A stretch of 21,791 bases of DNA. It comes from Gammaproteobacteria bacterium (GTDB lineage: Bacteria > Pseudomonadota > Gammaproteobacteria > SAR86 > TMED112). A program made the position numbers and the translations under genes. Shown here piece by piece: positions 15,541-21,791 of the stretch (positions are counted from its first letter, which is position 1; every line of letters begins with the position of its first letter). The notes below the pieces were generated by a model. The model worked only from the letters and a program-made list of their open reading frames with translations. It had not been told where the DNA came from and searched no databases. The stretch covers positions 29,756 to 51,546 of the forward strand of contig NYSP01000033.1 in assembly GCA_002683115.1 (NCBI GenBank). The letters run 5' to 3'.

Positions 15541-15569
15541 ATTATACTGAATTGATTAAAACTTATCAG
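15541..15569 (-). promoter_or_regulatory. Internal promoter before oxygenase gene
   Basis: On the minus strand CTGATA (15564-15569) is followed after 17 nt by a consensus TATAAT (15541-15546), which ends 6 nt before the GTG at 15534. Transcription would begin about at the start codon. The site overlaps the last codons of the upstream flavoenzyme gene. Predicted from consensus only. Confidence 0.43.
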
Positions 15570-16530
15570 CCTTGTTGGCGAATTCTTCGCGTGCAGATAT
15601 AAACTCTTCTTTCATTTTAAGCACCAATTCTTCAACCTTTGGAGAACTTTTTATTGAATTTATGCCTTGTCCTGAACCGTAAATGTCTTTCCATACTTTT
15701 GCAGAGGCATTTCCTCCAGAATTAAAATTCATTTTTGTTTTGTCCGCCTCTGGAAGATTATCAGGATCCATCCCAGCTCGAGAGACTGAAGGGCTCAAAT
15801 AATTCCCATGCACTCCACTAAAATAATTTGTATATACAACGTCTTTCGCTGCCGATTCAATTAGCATTTTTTTATAATCATCGTCAGCTTCTGATTCTTC
15901 TGTAGCGATGAATCTTGTTCCTATATAAGCCAAATCAGCACCCATAGCTATTGCGCTGGCGACCGAGTGTCCATCAGAAATTGCTCCTGAAAGAAGAATT
16001 GTTCCGTTGTACCATTCTCTTGTCTCTCTCAATAGTGCAAAAGGTGACAATGCACCAGCGTGACCTCCAGCTCCTGCGCAAACCAAAATGAGACCATCAA
16101 CTCCTTGTTCCACTGCTTTTTGAGCATGTCTTGTATTTATAACGTCATGAAATACTAAGCCTCCATAAGAATGAATGGCTTTGACCAAATCTTCAGGTGG
16201 TCTTAAAGAGGTTATGATGATGGGTGCTTCATGTTTTACACAAGTTTCAACATCCTTAAAAAGACGATCGTTTGATAAGTGGCAAATTTGGTTCACAGCA
16301 TAAGGTGCAACAGGCTTGCCTGGGTTATCTTCTTTAAACTGGCCAAGCTCATCATTGATTTCCTTTATCCAATCTGACAGCAGCTCTTGAGGTCTAGCAT
16401 TTAGTGCAGGAAACGACCCTACTATGCCAGCTTTGCATTGAGCAATCACAAGACCTGGTCTTGATATTATAAATAGTGGTGCACCTACGACAGGCACAGA
16501 TAAGTTGTTTTTTAGTATATCTGGAAGCAT
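15556..16530 (-). CDS. Nitronate monooxygenase-like FMN oxidoreductase
   Basis: 324 aa TIM-barrel flavoprotein of the nitronate monooxygenase / 2-nitropropane dioxygenase family. Visible marks are the N-terminal VPVVGAPLF, GVDGLILVCAGAGGHAGA with His157 of the active-site GAGGHAG, the FMN phosphate loop SGAISDG (181-187), and MGADLAYIGTRFIAT (196-210). Family members oxidise alkyl nitronates such as propionate 3-nitronate, or are NAD(P)H:quinone reductases; the sequence alone does not decide. One base separates its ATG from the hydrolase stop, with no SD. Nitroreductase-family and oxygenase genes in the same run give a redox flavour. Family firm, substrate open. Confidence 0.92.
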   Translation of the reverse strand: MLPDILKNNLSVPVVGAPLFIISRPGLVIAQCKAGIVGSFPALNARPQELLSDWIKEINDELGQFKEDNPGKPVAPYAVNQICHLSNDRLFKDVETCVKHEAPIIITSLRPPEDLVKAIHSYGGLVFHDVINTRHAQKAVEQGVDGLILVCAGAGGHAGALSPFALLRETREWYNGTILLSGAISDGHSVASAIAMGADLAYIGTRFIATEESEADDDYKKMLIESAAKDVVYTNYFSGVHGNYLSPSVSRAGMDPDNLPEADKTKMNFNSGGNASAKVWKDIYGSGQGINSIKSSPKVEELVLKMKEEFISAREEFANKADKF

Positions 16531-16531
16531 T

Positions 16532-17230
16532 TTATTTTGAATTTAAATTATCTATGACCCAACTAATGGACCAGTTGTGACTTAATTTATTACCTTTATA
16601 TTCTTCTGGCAACCTAAATGTACTAACTCCTTCAATATTTTGAATCTGGGTATCAGTTTTTAGGTTTTTAAATGCGCCATCTAATTCTTTGATTGTCATC
16701 CATTGATATGCTTCAACATTATTTCCAGTTTTCTTTGGGGCGACATAACCACACCAGTTATTTAGTCTTCTCTCTCCTGCAATACCAGTAGCGATAATAT
16801 GCATTTCGATCGGTGTTTCATAATTTTTTTCTAGCAACTGTGCTACAACTATCCCACCATAACTATGGCCCATTAGCACGATCTTAGAATAATTATTTTT
16901 TTGTTCATTTATTATTTTATGCAAATTATCTGTTGCGAAATTTGGACAACCGTTCGTTTTCCAGCGATAAAAAGCAATATGATTCTTAGTTGAATTAATA
17001 TTCAGTAATGGATAAACCCATTCATAGCCTTCTGTTTGGAATCCATGAATTGCTATAAATAAGGTTTGTTGGGTTTTTGTTCTTTCAGTTAAAAAATGAA
17101 TGCCTGGCTTAAGATCAACAAGGCTGTCTCCAGCTCGAAACACTCCAGCTTCCGCAAATTTAATTTTCAAATTTTGAAGATCGAGGGCAAATAAGCTACC
17201 AGAAAGGAATAATAGGATTAGAATTCTCAT
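16532..17230 (-). CDS. Secreted alpha/beta hydrolase
   Basis: 232 aa. A signal peptide (residues 1-15, ending LFA) indicates export to the periplasm. The alpha/beta hydrolase fold is shown by the oxyanion strand FIAIHGFQTEG (58-68), the nucleophile elbow GHSYGG with Ser123 (121-126), and a C-terminal His218 in LSHNWS that could complete the triad. The acid residue is not obvious. Cys95 and Cys160 may form a disulfide. Esterase, lipase or thioesterase activity is possible; substrate unknown. It sits 3 nt after the 98-aa membrane protein and 1 nt before the flavoenzyme, so is probably cotranscribed with both. Confidence 0.85.
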   Translation of the reverse strand: MRILILLFLSGSLFALDLQNLKIKFAEAGVFRAGDSLVDLKPGIHFLTERTKTQQTLFIAIHGFQTEGYEWVYPLLNINSTKNHIAFYRWKTNGCPNFATDNLHKIINEQKNNYSKIVLMGHSYGGIVVAQLLEKNYETPIEMHIIATGIAGERRLNNWCGYVAPKKTGNNVEAYQWMTIKELDGAFKNLKTDTQIQNIEGVSTFRLPEEYKGNKLSHNWSISWVIDNLNSK

Positions 17231-17233
17231 TTT

Positions 17234-17530
17234 TTAGGGCTTTAGTTTCTTTAATAACCAGAAGCCAAACCAAGTGCTGAAAACAGTCTTTAATATTACC
17301 ATTGGAAGAGCTGGAAACTGATACCAGAAATCTAAGTATGCATTCCAAAACCAGGAATAAATCCAATCATGCAAAAATTTTAGGTTCTCTACCAAAAAAA
17401 TCTTAGTGGTTAGAGTCGATAGACTATAGTCTGTCTGCAATATTTCCAACAAAACCCAAAAAATAATTATTATTTGTATTGGAGTTGTATAAATACATAA
17501 ATATGCAAAACCCAAGCCTAGCTGTTTCAT
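17234..17530 (-). CDS. Small membrane protein, unrecognised
   Basis: 98 aa; I do not recognise the family. Hydrophobic segments lie at about residues 5-30 and 73-92, with an aromatic-rich stretch between them (YSWFWNAYLDFWYQF), and the protein ends in a basic tail (LLKKLKP). This suggests two membrane helices with an interfacial segment. It starts 44 nt after the ceramidase-like gene and ends 3 nt before the secreted hydrolase. An 84-aa reading frame overlapping it on the same strand (17424-17678) runs into the end of the ceramidase-like gene and is rejected. No SD is visible. Position in the packed run and membrane-type composition support it as real. Confidence 0.68.
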   Translation of the reverse strand: MKQLGLGFAYLCIYTTPIQIIIIFWVLLEILQTDYSLSTLTTKIFLVENLKFLHDWIYSWFWNAYLDFWYQFPALPMVILKTVFSTWFGFWLLKKLKP

Positions 17531-17574
17531 AACTTATTAATTTTAGTCTTTGTGAGACCAAATGCATACTTAAG

Positions 17575-18516
17575 TTATTTTGCTGTTGCAGTTCTAAAGA
17601 AAAAGAAAAAAGAAAGCGTTGCACAAGAAGACAGGATATGCCAAATTGCATGAGGCTGAAGAATTGAATCAGGATCACAATATGGTTGGCCTGGGTAACC
17701 TTGTAACCAAATAATCCATGCGCTTATATAAAAAAAGATTCCAAGCCAATACCATGGGAAATATTTTTTATTTGATTCGTGTTTTTCATTAATAAATAAG
17801 GCTGGGATCCAAAATAAAGTTACCCACCAATACTCTGAAAAATTTGCAATAATCTCATCGGGAAATCTGCCAAAGACTGCAAGTACTGCTATACCAACAA
17901 AGCCAGAAAGCAGTCGAACTGGTTTGCTGTAGAAAGTCTGCAAGACCTCAGTTATGACCCATAACGCAATAGAAAGAAACCAAAAATTAAAATTGATGCC
18001 TAGATCTGTTCCAAGAAACCAGCTTAACAAACCATATAAACCAACAACTATTAAATAGGTTTTAACAAATAAAGATTCGCGCCAATTTTTCATTGTGAAA
18101 ATATTTACTAGCCAAGGAATAGAAATCCACATGATCATGCTGAGCCAGTCTGCCCATTGGCCCCAAGCTGTATGGGTGCCATGCATCAATAATGAGCCAG
18201 GACCAAGAAATACTGCTGCCCCAGCATAAGTTAGTGCCGTTGGTGTTGGGCCGTGAAATCTACTTCCTTCAATTTTTTTCTCATTAGCTAGAATCCAAAA
18301 CATCAATAGGCCTGTTGTCATAAAACCTATATTGCTTAAGGCATTTGCAGGCTCTCTAAAAAATCCACCGCTGATCCTTTCGCACCATCTAGAAATTTCA
18401 CCAATTGCATATCCTGGTTCAACCGAAAGGAAATTAGTTGTAGAAGCTAATAAAAAATAAAGGGTGAAAAATAATCCTACGAGTGATAGTGGAATATAAA
18501 AGATGTTTTTATTCAA
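17575..18516 (-). CDS. Ceramidase-like CREST membrane hydrolase
   Basis: 313 aa with about eight membrane helices. It carries the CREST superfamily pattern of alkaline ceramidases and related hydrolases: WCE at residues 44-46, EPANALSN at 55-62 and SLLMHGTHTAWGQWADW with Ser108, His112 and Asp123. His289 and His293 in PHAIWH complete it. All expected metal-binding and catalytic positions are present, so activity is likely. The substrate is unknown; hydrolysis of an amide lipid is the family-based guess. The start is TTG at 18516, directly after and in frame with the nitroreductase TAA; no ATG occurs before residue 66, which would remove essential parts. Translation probably reinitiates after the nitroreductase. 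Confidence 0.83.
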   Translation of the reverse strand: MNKNIFYIPLSLVGLFFTLYFLLASTTNFLSVEPGYAIGEISRWCERISGGFFREPANALSNIGFMTTGLLMFWILANEKKIEGSRFHGPTPTALTYAGAAVFLGPGSLLMHGTHTAWGQWADWLSMIMWISIPWLVNIFTMKNWRESLFVKTYLIVVGLYGLLSWFLGTDLGINFNFWFLSIALWVITEVLQTFYSKPVRLLSGFVGIAVLAVFGRFPDEIIANFSEYWWVTLFWIPALFINEKHESNKKYFPWYWLGIFFYISAWIIWLQGYPGQPYCDPDSILQPHAIWHILSSCATLSFFFFFRTATAK

Positions 18517-19080
18517 TTACGAGTCCCATCTAGTGACAAAATCGTGGATATCATGCTCTGGAATCTTCTTGGGTTCACCATCAGGTGTTCCAATGTAAAG
18601 ATACCCAACAACCTGCTGACCTTTTTCAAGATCTAAATGTTTTCCAATCTTATCATTCAAAGAGAAAGTGCCTGTACGCCATATACCCCCATAACCCATG
18701 GAGTTAAGCGCTAACAGAATGTTTTGGCCTGCAGTGGCAGTTGACATTATTTGTTCAACCTCAGGAACCATAGCATGCTCTTTAGGAGTGCATACTAAAA
18801 CCACTATCATGGGAGCTCTAAACGGCAACTGTTTATACTTTGCTAATTTTTCATCATCAAGGCTATCCATGTTTTCTTTTGCATAGTTGACGAAAGCATT
18901 CGAGAGCTTGTTTAGGCCCTTGCCTTGTATCTGAATGAAGCTAGACGGTCTAAGCCAAGCATGATCAGGAGCTCTAAGAGCAGCCTGAAATACTTGTTCC
19001 ATCTCTTTGTCCGATGGCGCTGGCTCAACCAAGTTTCTGTGTGAATTCCTGTAAAGTATGTTTTCTAATGCTTCATTCAT
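18517..19080 (-). CDS. YdjA-like nitroreductase family protein
   Basis: 187 aa, matching the short YdjA branch of the FMN nitroreductases (E. coli YdjA is 183). Marks are the N-terminal NILYRNSHRNL, RAPDHAWLRPSSFIQI, PFRAPMIVVLVC, QNILLALNSMGYGGIWRTG near residue 120, and VVGYLYIGTP. It would be a homodimeric FMN enzyme using NAD(P)H; the natural substrate of this branch is unknown. It is the first gene of a ten-gene minus-strand run and divergent from ppsA (89 nt apart). The stop is immediately followed in frame by the TTG start of the ceramidase-like gene. The symbol is left blank because only subfamily likeness is claimed. Confidence 0.9.
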   Translation of the reverse strand: MNEALENILYRNSHRNLVEPAPSDKEMEQVFQAALRAPDHAWLRPSSFIQIQGKGLNKLSNAFVNYAKENMDSLDDEKLAKYKQLPFRAPMIVVLVCTPKEHAMVPEVEQIMSTATAGQNILLALNSMGYGGIWRTGTFSLNDKIGKHLDLEKGQQVVGYLYIGTPDGEPKKIPEHDIHDFVTRWDS

Positions 19081-19100
19081 AGCTCTTATTTAGGTGTAAT

Positions 19101-19114
19101 TTGCTAAAAAGCAA
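19101..19114. repeat. Short inverted repeat between nitroreductase gene and ppsA
   Basis: TTGCT (19101-19105) and AGCAA (19110-19114) are inverted copies around AAAA in the 89-nt divergent gap. It is short enough to occur by chance, but it is the only symmetric element there and could be an operator half-site pair. Confidence 0.25.
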
Positions 19115-19142
19115 CTATAAACAGATTTAGAGGAATTACATA

Positions 19143-19165
19143 TATAATTGAGATTCAAGTAGGGA
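19143..19165 (+). promoter_or_regulatory. ppsA -10 and ribosome-binding site
   Basis: A consensus TATAAT lies at 19143-19148, but no good -35 stands 16-18 nt upstream, so an activator may be needed or the -10 may be false. An SD, AGGGA at 19161-19165, precedes the ppsA ATG at 19170. It is one of the few clear ribosome sites in the window. Confidence 0.35.
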
Positions 19166-19169
19166 AGTT

Positions 19170-21524
19170 ATGGCTGGACCTTTAATTAAAAAGCTTAATC
19201 AAATTTCTTTAAAAGATTTTGATGATGTGGGCGGAAAGAACTCATCACTGGGAGAAATGATTAGCAATCTTTCAAAATTGGGTGTAAATGTGCCTGGTGG
19301 TTTTGCTATAACTTCAACAGCTTTTAATGAGTTTCTCTCGCTTAGTGGTTTAGACCAAATTATTTCAGAAGAACTATCTAACTTAGATGTTGAAAACTTA
19401 ACTGATTTAAGAAGGTCCGGCAAAAAACTTCGAGGCTTAATTCTCAAAACACCTCTCCCAGAGGTACTTATTTCTGAAATCGAAAAAGCTTGGAAAGATA
19501 TCTCTACGCCAGGAAAAAGTTTTGCGGTCCGTTCATCTGCTACCGCTGAAGATTTACCGGATGCCTCTTTTGCTGGTCAACAAGAATCGTATCTCAATAT
19601 TGACGGGTTCGAAAATTTAATCGATGCCGTTCGGAGAGTCTATGCCTCATTGTTCACAGACAGAGCAATCTCATATCGAAAATTAAGAGAATTTAAGGGC
19701 ACATTATCAATTTCAGTTGGGGTCCAAGAGATGGTTAGAAGTGATATTGGGTCATCTGGTGTCGCCTTTACTCTTGATACTGAGTCTGGCTATACAGGCT
19801 CAATCTTTATTACTTCTTCATATGGCTTAGGCGAAGGCATAGTCCAGGGCACTGTGAACCCTGATGAGTTTTATGTATACAAAAATGCTTTAGAAAACAA
19901 TAAATTCCCAATTATTAAGAAGAGTCTAGGGGAAAAAGCAAAAAAAATGATTTTCACAGACAGCAACATGGCTGGTAAGAGCGTTAAATATGTAAGAGTA
20001 AAAGCTGAGGATGCAAAGGCGTTCTCACTCTCTGATGCAGAAATTATTGAATTAGCAGGATATGCCAAAACGATAGAAGATCACTACAAAGTCCCAATGG
20101 ACATTGAGTGGGCAAAAGATGGTGAAAATGGGAAAATTTATATACTTCAAGCCCGACCAGAGACAGTACAGAGCAAGGTTTCAAGTTATTTTGAAAAATT
20201 CACTTTAAAAGATAAGGGTGAATTAATTGTATGTGGAAAAAGTGTTGGGCAAAAAATAGGGAAAGGAACTGCGAAAGTAGTGAAAGACATTTCAGAGATT
20301 CACAATATAAAGCCTGGAGATGTTCTTGTAACTGATATGACTGATCCTGATTGGGAGCCTGTAATGAAAATAGCTGCTGGCATTGTAACAAATAGAGGGG
20401 GCAGAACATGTCATGCGGCAATCATTGCAAGAGAATTAGGCATACCAGCTATAGTTGGGTGCAATACCGCAACTAAATTCATCTTGAACGGCTCAAAAGT
20501 TACTGTGAGTTGTGCTGAGGGAAGCGAGGGAAAAGTTTATAAAGGTGAGCTAAATTATTCTGTTGAGAAAATTGAATTGGGGGCCATGCCAGATGTGCCA
20601 ATAAAGATAATGATGAATGTTGGAAATCCTGATAGAGCAATGAGTTTTTCAATGATTCCAAACGAAGGAGTTGGTCTAGCAAGGGTTGAATTTATTATTA
20701 ATAAAATGGTAGGAATTCACCCAAAAGCCCTAATTGATCCCTCAGTTGTAGATGGAAAAACTAGAAAAATAATCCAGAATAAAATTTCTGGTTATCCAGA
20801 CACAAAATCTTTTTTCATTGAAAAACTTTCAGAAGGTATTGCAACAATTGCAGCATCTTTCTCACCAAAACCTGTCATAGTCAGGTTGTCAGATTTTAAA
20901 TCAAATGAATATGCCAATCTCATCGGTGGACAGTGCTTTGAACCACTTGAAGAAAATCCTATGCTTGGCTTTAGAGGTGCAAGCAGGTATGTTTCCGAGG
21001 ATTTCAAGGAATGTTTTGAGCTTGAATGTGAAGCTCTTAAAAGAGTCAGGGACAAGATGGGGCTAACCAATGTTCAGATTATGATCCCTTTTGTTCGAAC
21101 CATTGAAGAGGCTGAAAATGTTATAAACCTCTTAGAGCAGAATGGTCTTAAGCGTGGAGAGAATGGTTTAAAAGTTCTTATGATGTCTGAGATTCCTTCA
21201 AATGCTTTGTTGGCTGATGATTTTCTAGAACATTTTGATGGCATGTCGATAGGCTCTAATGATATGACTCAGTTGACCCTTGGACTAGATAGAGACTCTT
21301 CGCTTGTGTCAGATATATTTGATGAAAGAGATCCCTCTGTTAAGAAAATGCTCTCGTTGACAATAAAAGCATGTAAAGAAAATGGTAAATATGTTGGCAT
21401 TTGTGGTCAGGGCCCATCAGATCATTCTGATTTTGCTGAATGGTTGCTCGATGAAGGCATAGAAAGTATTTCTTTAAATCCAGATACAGTTATTGAAACT
21501 TGGCTTAAGCTTGCAAAGAAATAG
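19170..21524 (+). CDS. ppsA: Phosphoenolpyruvate synthase
   Basis: 784 aa, like E. coli PpsA (792). It converts pyruvate and ATP to PEP, AMP and phosphate, the entry to gluconeogenesis from three-carbon substrates. An N-terminal ATP-grasp domain holds GGKNSSLGEMI and FAVRSSATAEDLPDASFAGQQ split over residues about 112-135. The swivelling phosphohistidine domain has GGRTCHAAIIAREL with His415. The C-terminal PEP/pyruvate TIM barrel has SIGSNDMTQLTLGLDRD and GICGQGPSDH with catalytic Cys745. An SD precedes the ATG. The PpsR regulator gene, often adjacent in proteobacteria, is not in this window. It converges on ald with 21 nt between stops and no clear hairpin terminator. Confidence 0.97.
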   Translation: MAGPLIKKLNQISLKDFDDVGGKNSSLGEMISNLSKLGVNVPGGFAITSTAFNEFLSLSGLDQIISEELSNLDVENLTDLRRSGKKLRGLILKTPLPEVLISEIEKAWKDISTPGKSFAVRSSATAEDLPDASFAGQQESYLNIDGFENLIDAVRRVYASLFTDRAISYRKLREFKGTLSISVGVQEMVRSDIGSSGVAFTLDTESGYTGSIFITSSYGLGEGIVQGTVNPDEFYVYKNALENNKFPIIKKSLGEKAKKMIFTDSNMAGKSVKYVRVKAEDAKAFSLSDAEIIELAGYAKTIEDHYKVPMDIEWAKDGENGKIYILQARPETVQSKVSSYFEKFTLKDKGELIVCGKSVGQKIGKGTAKVVKDISEIHNIKPGDVLVTDMTDPDWEPVMKIAAGIVTNRGGRTCHAAIIARELGIPAIVGCNTATKFILNGSKVTVSCAEGSEGKVYKGELNYSVEKIELGAMPDVPIKIMMNVGNPDRAMSFSMIPNEGVGLARVEFIINKMVGIHPKALIDPSVVDGKTRKIIQNKISGYPDTKSFFIEKLSEGIATIAASFSPKPVIVRLSDFKSNEYANLIGGQCFEPLEENPMLGFRGASRYVSEDFKECFELECEALKRVRDKMGLTNVQIMIPFVRTIEEAENVINLLEQNGLKRGENGLKVLMMSEIPSNALLADDFLEHFDGMSIGSNDMTQLTLGLDRDSSLVSDIFDERDPSVKKMLSLTIKACKENGKYVGICGQGPSDHSDFAEWLLDEGIESISLNPDTVIETWLKLAKK

Positions 21525-21545
21525 CGCATTCTAAAAAGAGTAGAT

Positions 21546-21791
21546 TTAACTATTTAGCGCAGACTCAACGGAAAGGTGTCTAATTTCACCGTTTGCCATA
21601 TTAAGGCCATTTGCAAGATGCTTATCTGAAGCACAAGCCTTTTCTAAACCTAGTGTTGCAAGTTTTTTTACATAGGGAAGTGTTGCATGATTCAATGCTA
21701 ATGATGCAGTTATTGGCACAGCTCCCGGCATATTCGTAACACAATAATGAACAACTCCTTCTTCAACAAATACTGGTTCGTCGTGAGTGGT
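21546..21791 (-). CDS. ald: Alanine dehydrogenase, C-terminal part, cut by window edge
   Basis: The minus strand from the window edge to a TAA at 21546-21548 gives 81 residues without a start, so this is the 3' end of a longer gene. The segment VVHYCVTNMPGAVPITASL followed by NHATLPYVKKLATLG is the characteristic C-terminal region of alanine dehydrogenase (family pattern HY-x-V-x-NMPGAVPRTST). It ends with GLNMANGEI and a short tail, as in the family. The enzyme interconverts L-alanine and pyruvate plus ammonia with NAD. An internal Met (21731) could be mistaken for a start, but coding similarity continues upstream of it. Convergent with ppsA; both enzymes use pyruvate. Confidence 0.93.
   Translation of the reverse strand, partial: TTHDEPVFVEEGVVHYCVTNMPGAVPITASLALNHATLPYVKKLATLGLEKACASDKHLANGLNMANGEIRHLSVESALNS

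Noticed and set aside
17424..17678. 84-aa reading frame on the minus strand between the ceramidase-like and 98-aa genes
   Set aside because: It overlaps the C-terminal part of the ceramidase-like gene in another frame and most of the N-terminal part of the better-placed 98-aa ORF; its composition is that of a shifted coding frame.
20200..21070. Several 60-90 aa minus-strand frames inside ppsA
   Set aside because: They are antisense shadows with low-complexity Leu/Ser composition inside a fully conserved gene.
21525..21545. Terminator between ppsA and ald
   Set aside because: Two TAGCGC copies nearby are direct, not inverted, and no stem longer than about 5 bp with a U-run was found.
1..21791. 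tRNA, rRNA, CRISPR, IS element, prophage or toxin-antitoxin pair
   Set aside because: All gaps are short, no repeated spacer pattern, no transposase or integrase motif, and no tRNA-like cloverleaf was recognised by eye.

Overview
The window is dense, AT-rich bacterial chromosome with 24 full or partial protein genes, most separated by a few bases or overlapping by 4 nt. Gene content points to a gammaproteobacterium: a TtpC-type TonB cluster, EF-P with a modifiable lysine, RpoH with an intact RpoH box, YggS-YggT, TrmB, LipB-LipA, UvrD and YaaA. The low GC, tiny intergenic gaps and frequent lack of Shine-Dalgarno (SD) sites suggest a streamlined marine lineage such as SAR86. That placement is an inference, not a proof. 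No tRNA, rRNA, CRISPR array, insertion sequence or phage gene was seen, and no gene-free stretch exceeds about 140 nt.

Layout. (1) 1-3487, minus: a TonB energy-transduction operon in the order DUF3450 protein, TtpC (an ExbB with a large periplasmic domain), ExbB, ExbD and TonB (cut by the left edge). (2) 3573-4466, minus: a DUF1295 steroid-reductase-like membrane protein, divergent from (3) 4529-8472, plus: efp, argS, an FtsN-like SPOR protein, yggS and yggT, almost all overlapping. (4) 8469-9982, minus: trmB and rpoH. (5) A 136-nt divergent control region with two good rpoH promoters, an operator-like palindrome, and a promoter for an unrecognised 51-aa gene on the plus strand (10119-10274). 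(6) 10264-19080, minus: ten genes in one direction: nitroreductase, ceramidase-like CREST hydrolase, small membrane protein, secreted alpha/beta hydrolase, nitronate monooxygenase-like flavoenzyme, membrane-anchored prolyl-hydroxylase-like oxygenase, uvrD, lipB, lipA, yaaA. (7) 19170-21524, plus: ppsA, convergent with (8) the 3' end of an alanine dehydrogenase gene cut by the right edge.

How it fits together. Region 1 would energise uptake through TonB-dependent outer-membrane receptors. Regions 3 to 5 are translation, division and stress housekeeping. In region 6, uvrD-lipB-lipA-yaaA is held together by 4-nt overlaps, and a promoter-like site just before the oxygenase may start a sub-operon. 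ppsA and ald both act around pyruvate.

I saw no clear undescribed defence or mobile system. The best leads are: (a) the stand-alone DUF3450 protein and the periplasmic half of TtpC appear to be paralogous domains; (b) the palindrome lying across both -35 boxes of the rpoH / 51-aa gene divergent promoters; (c) several starts placed so close to -10-like hexamers that leaderless mRNAs are plausible; (d) a TTG-started ceramidase-like gene that follows the nitroreductase stop codon directly and in frame.
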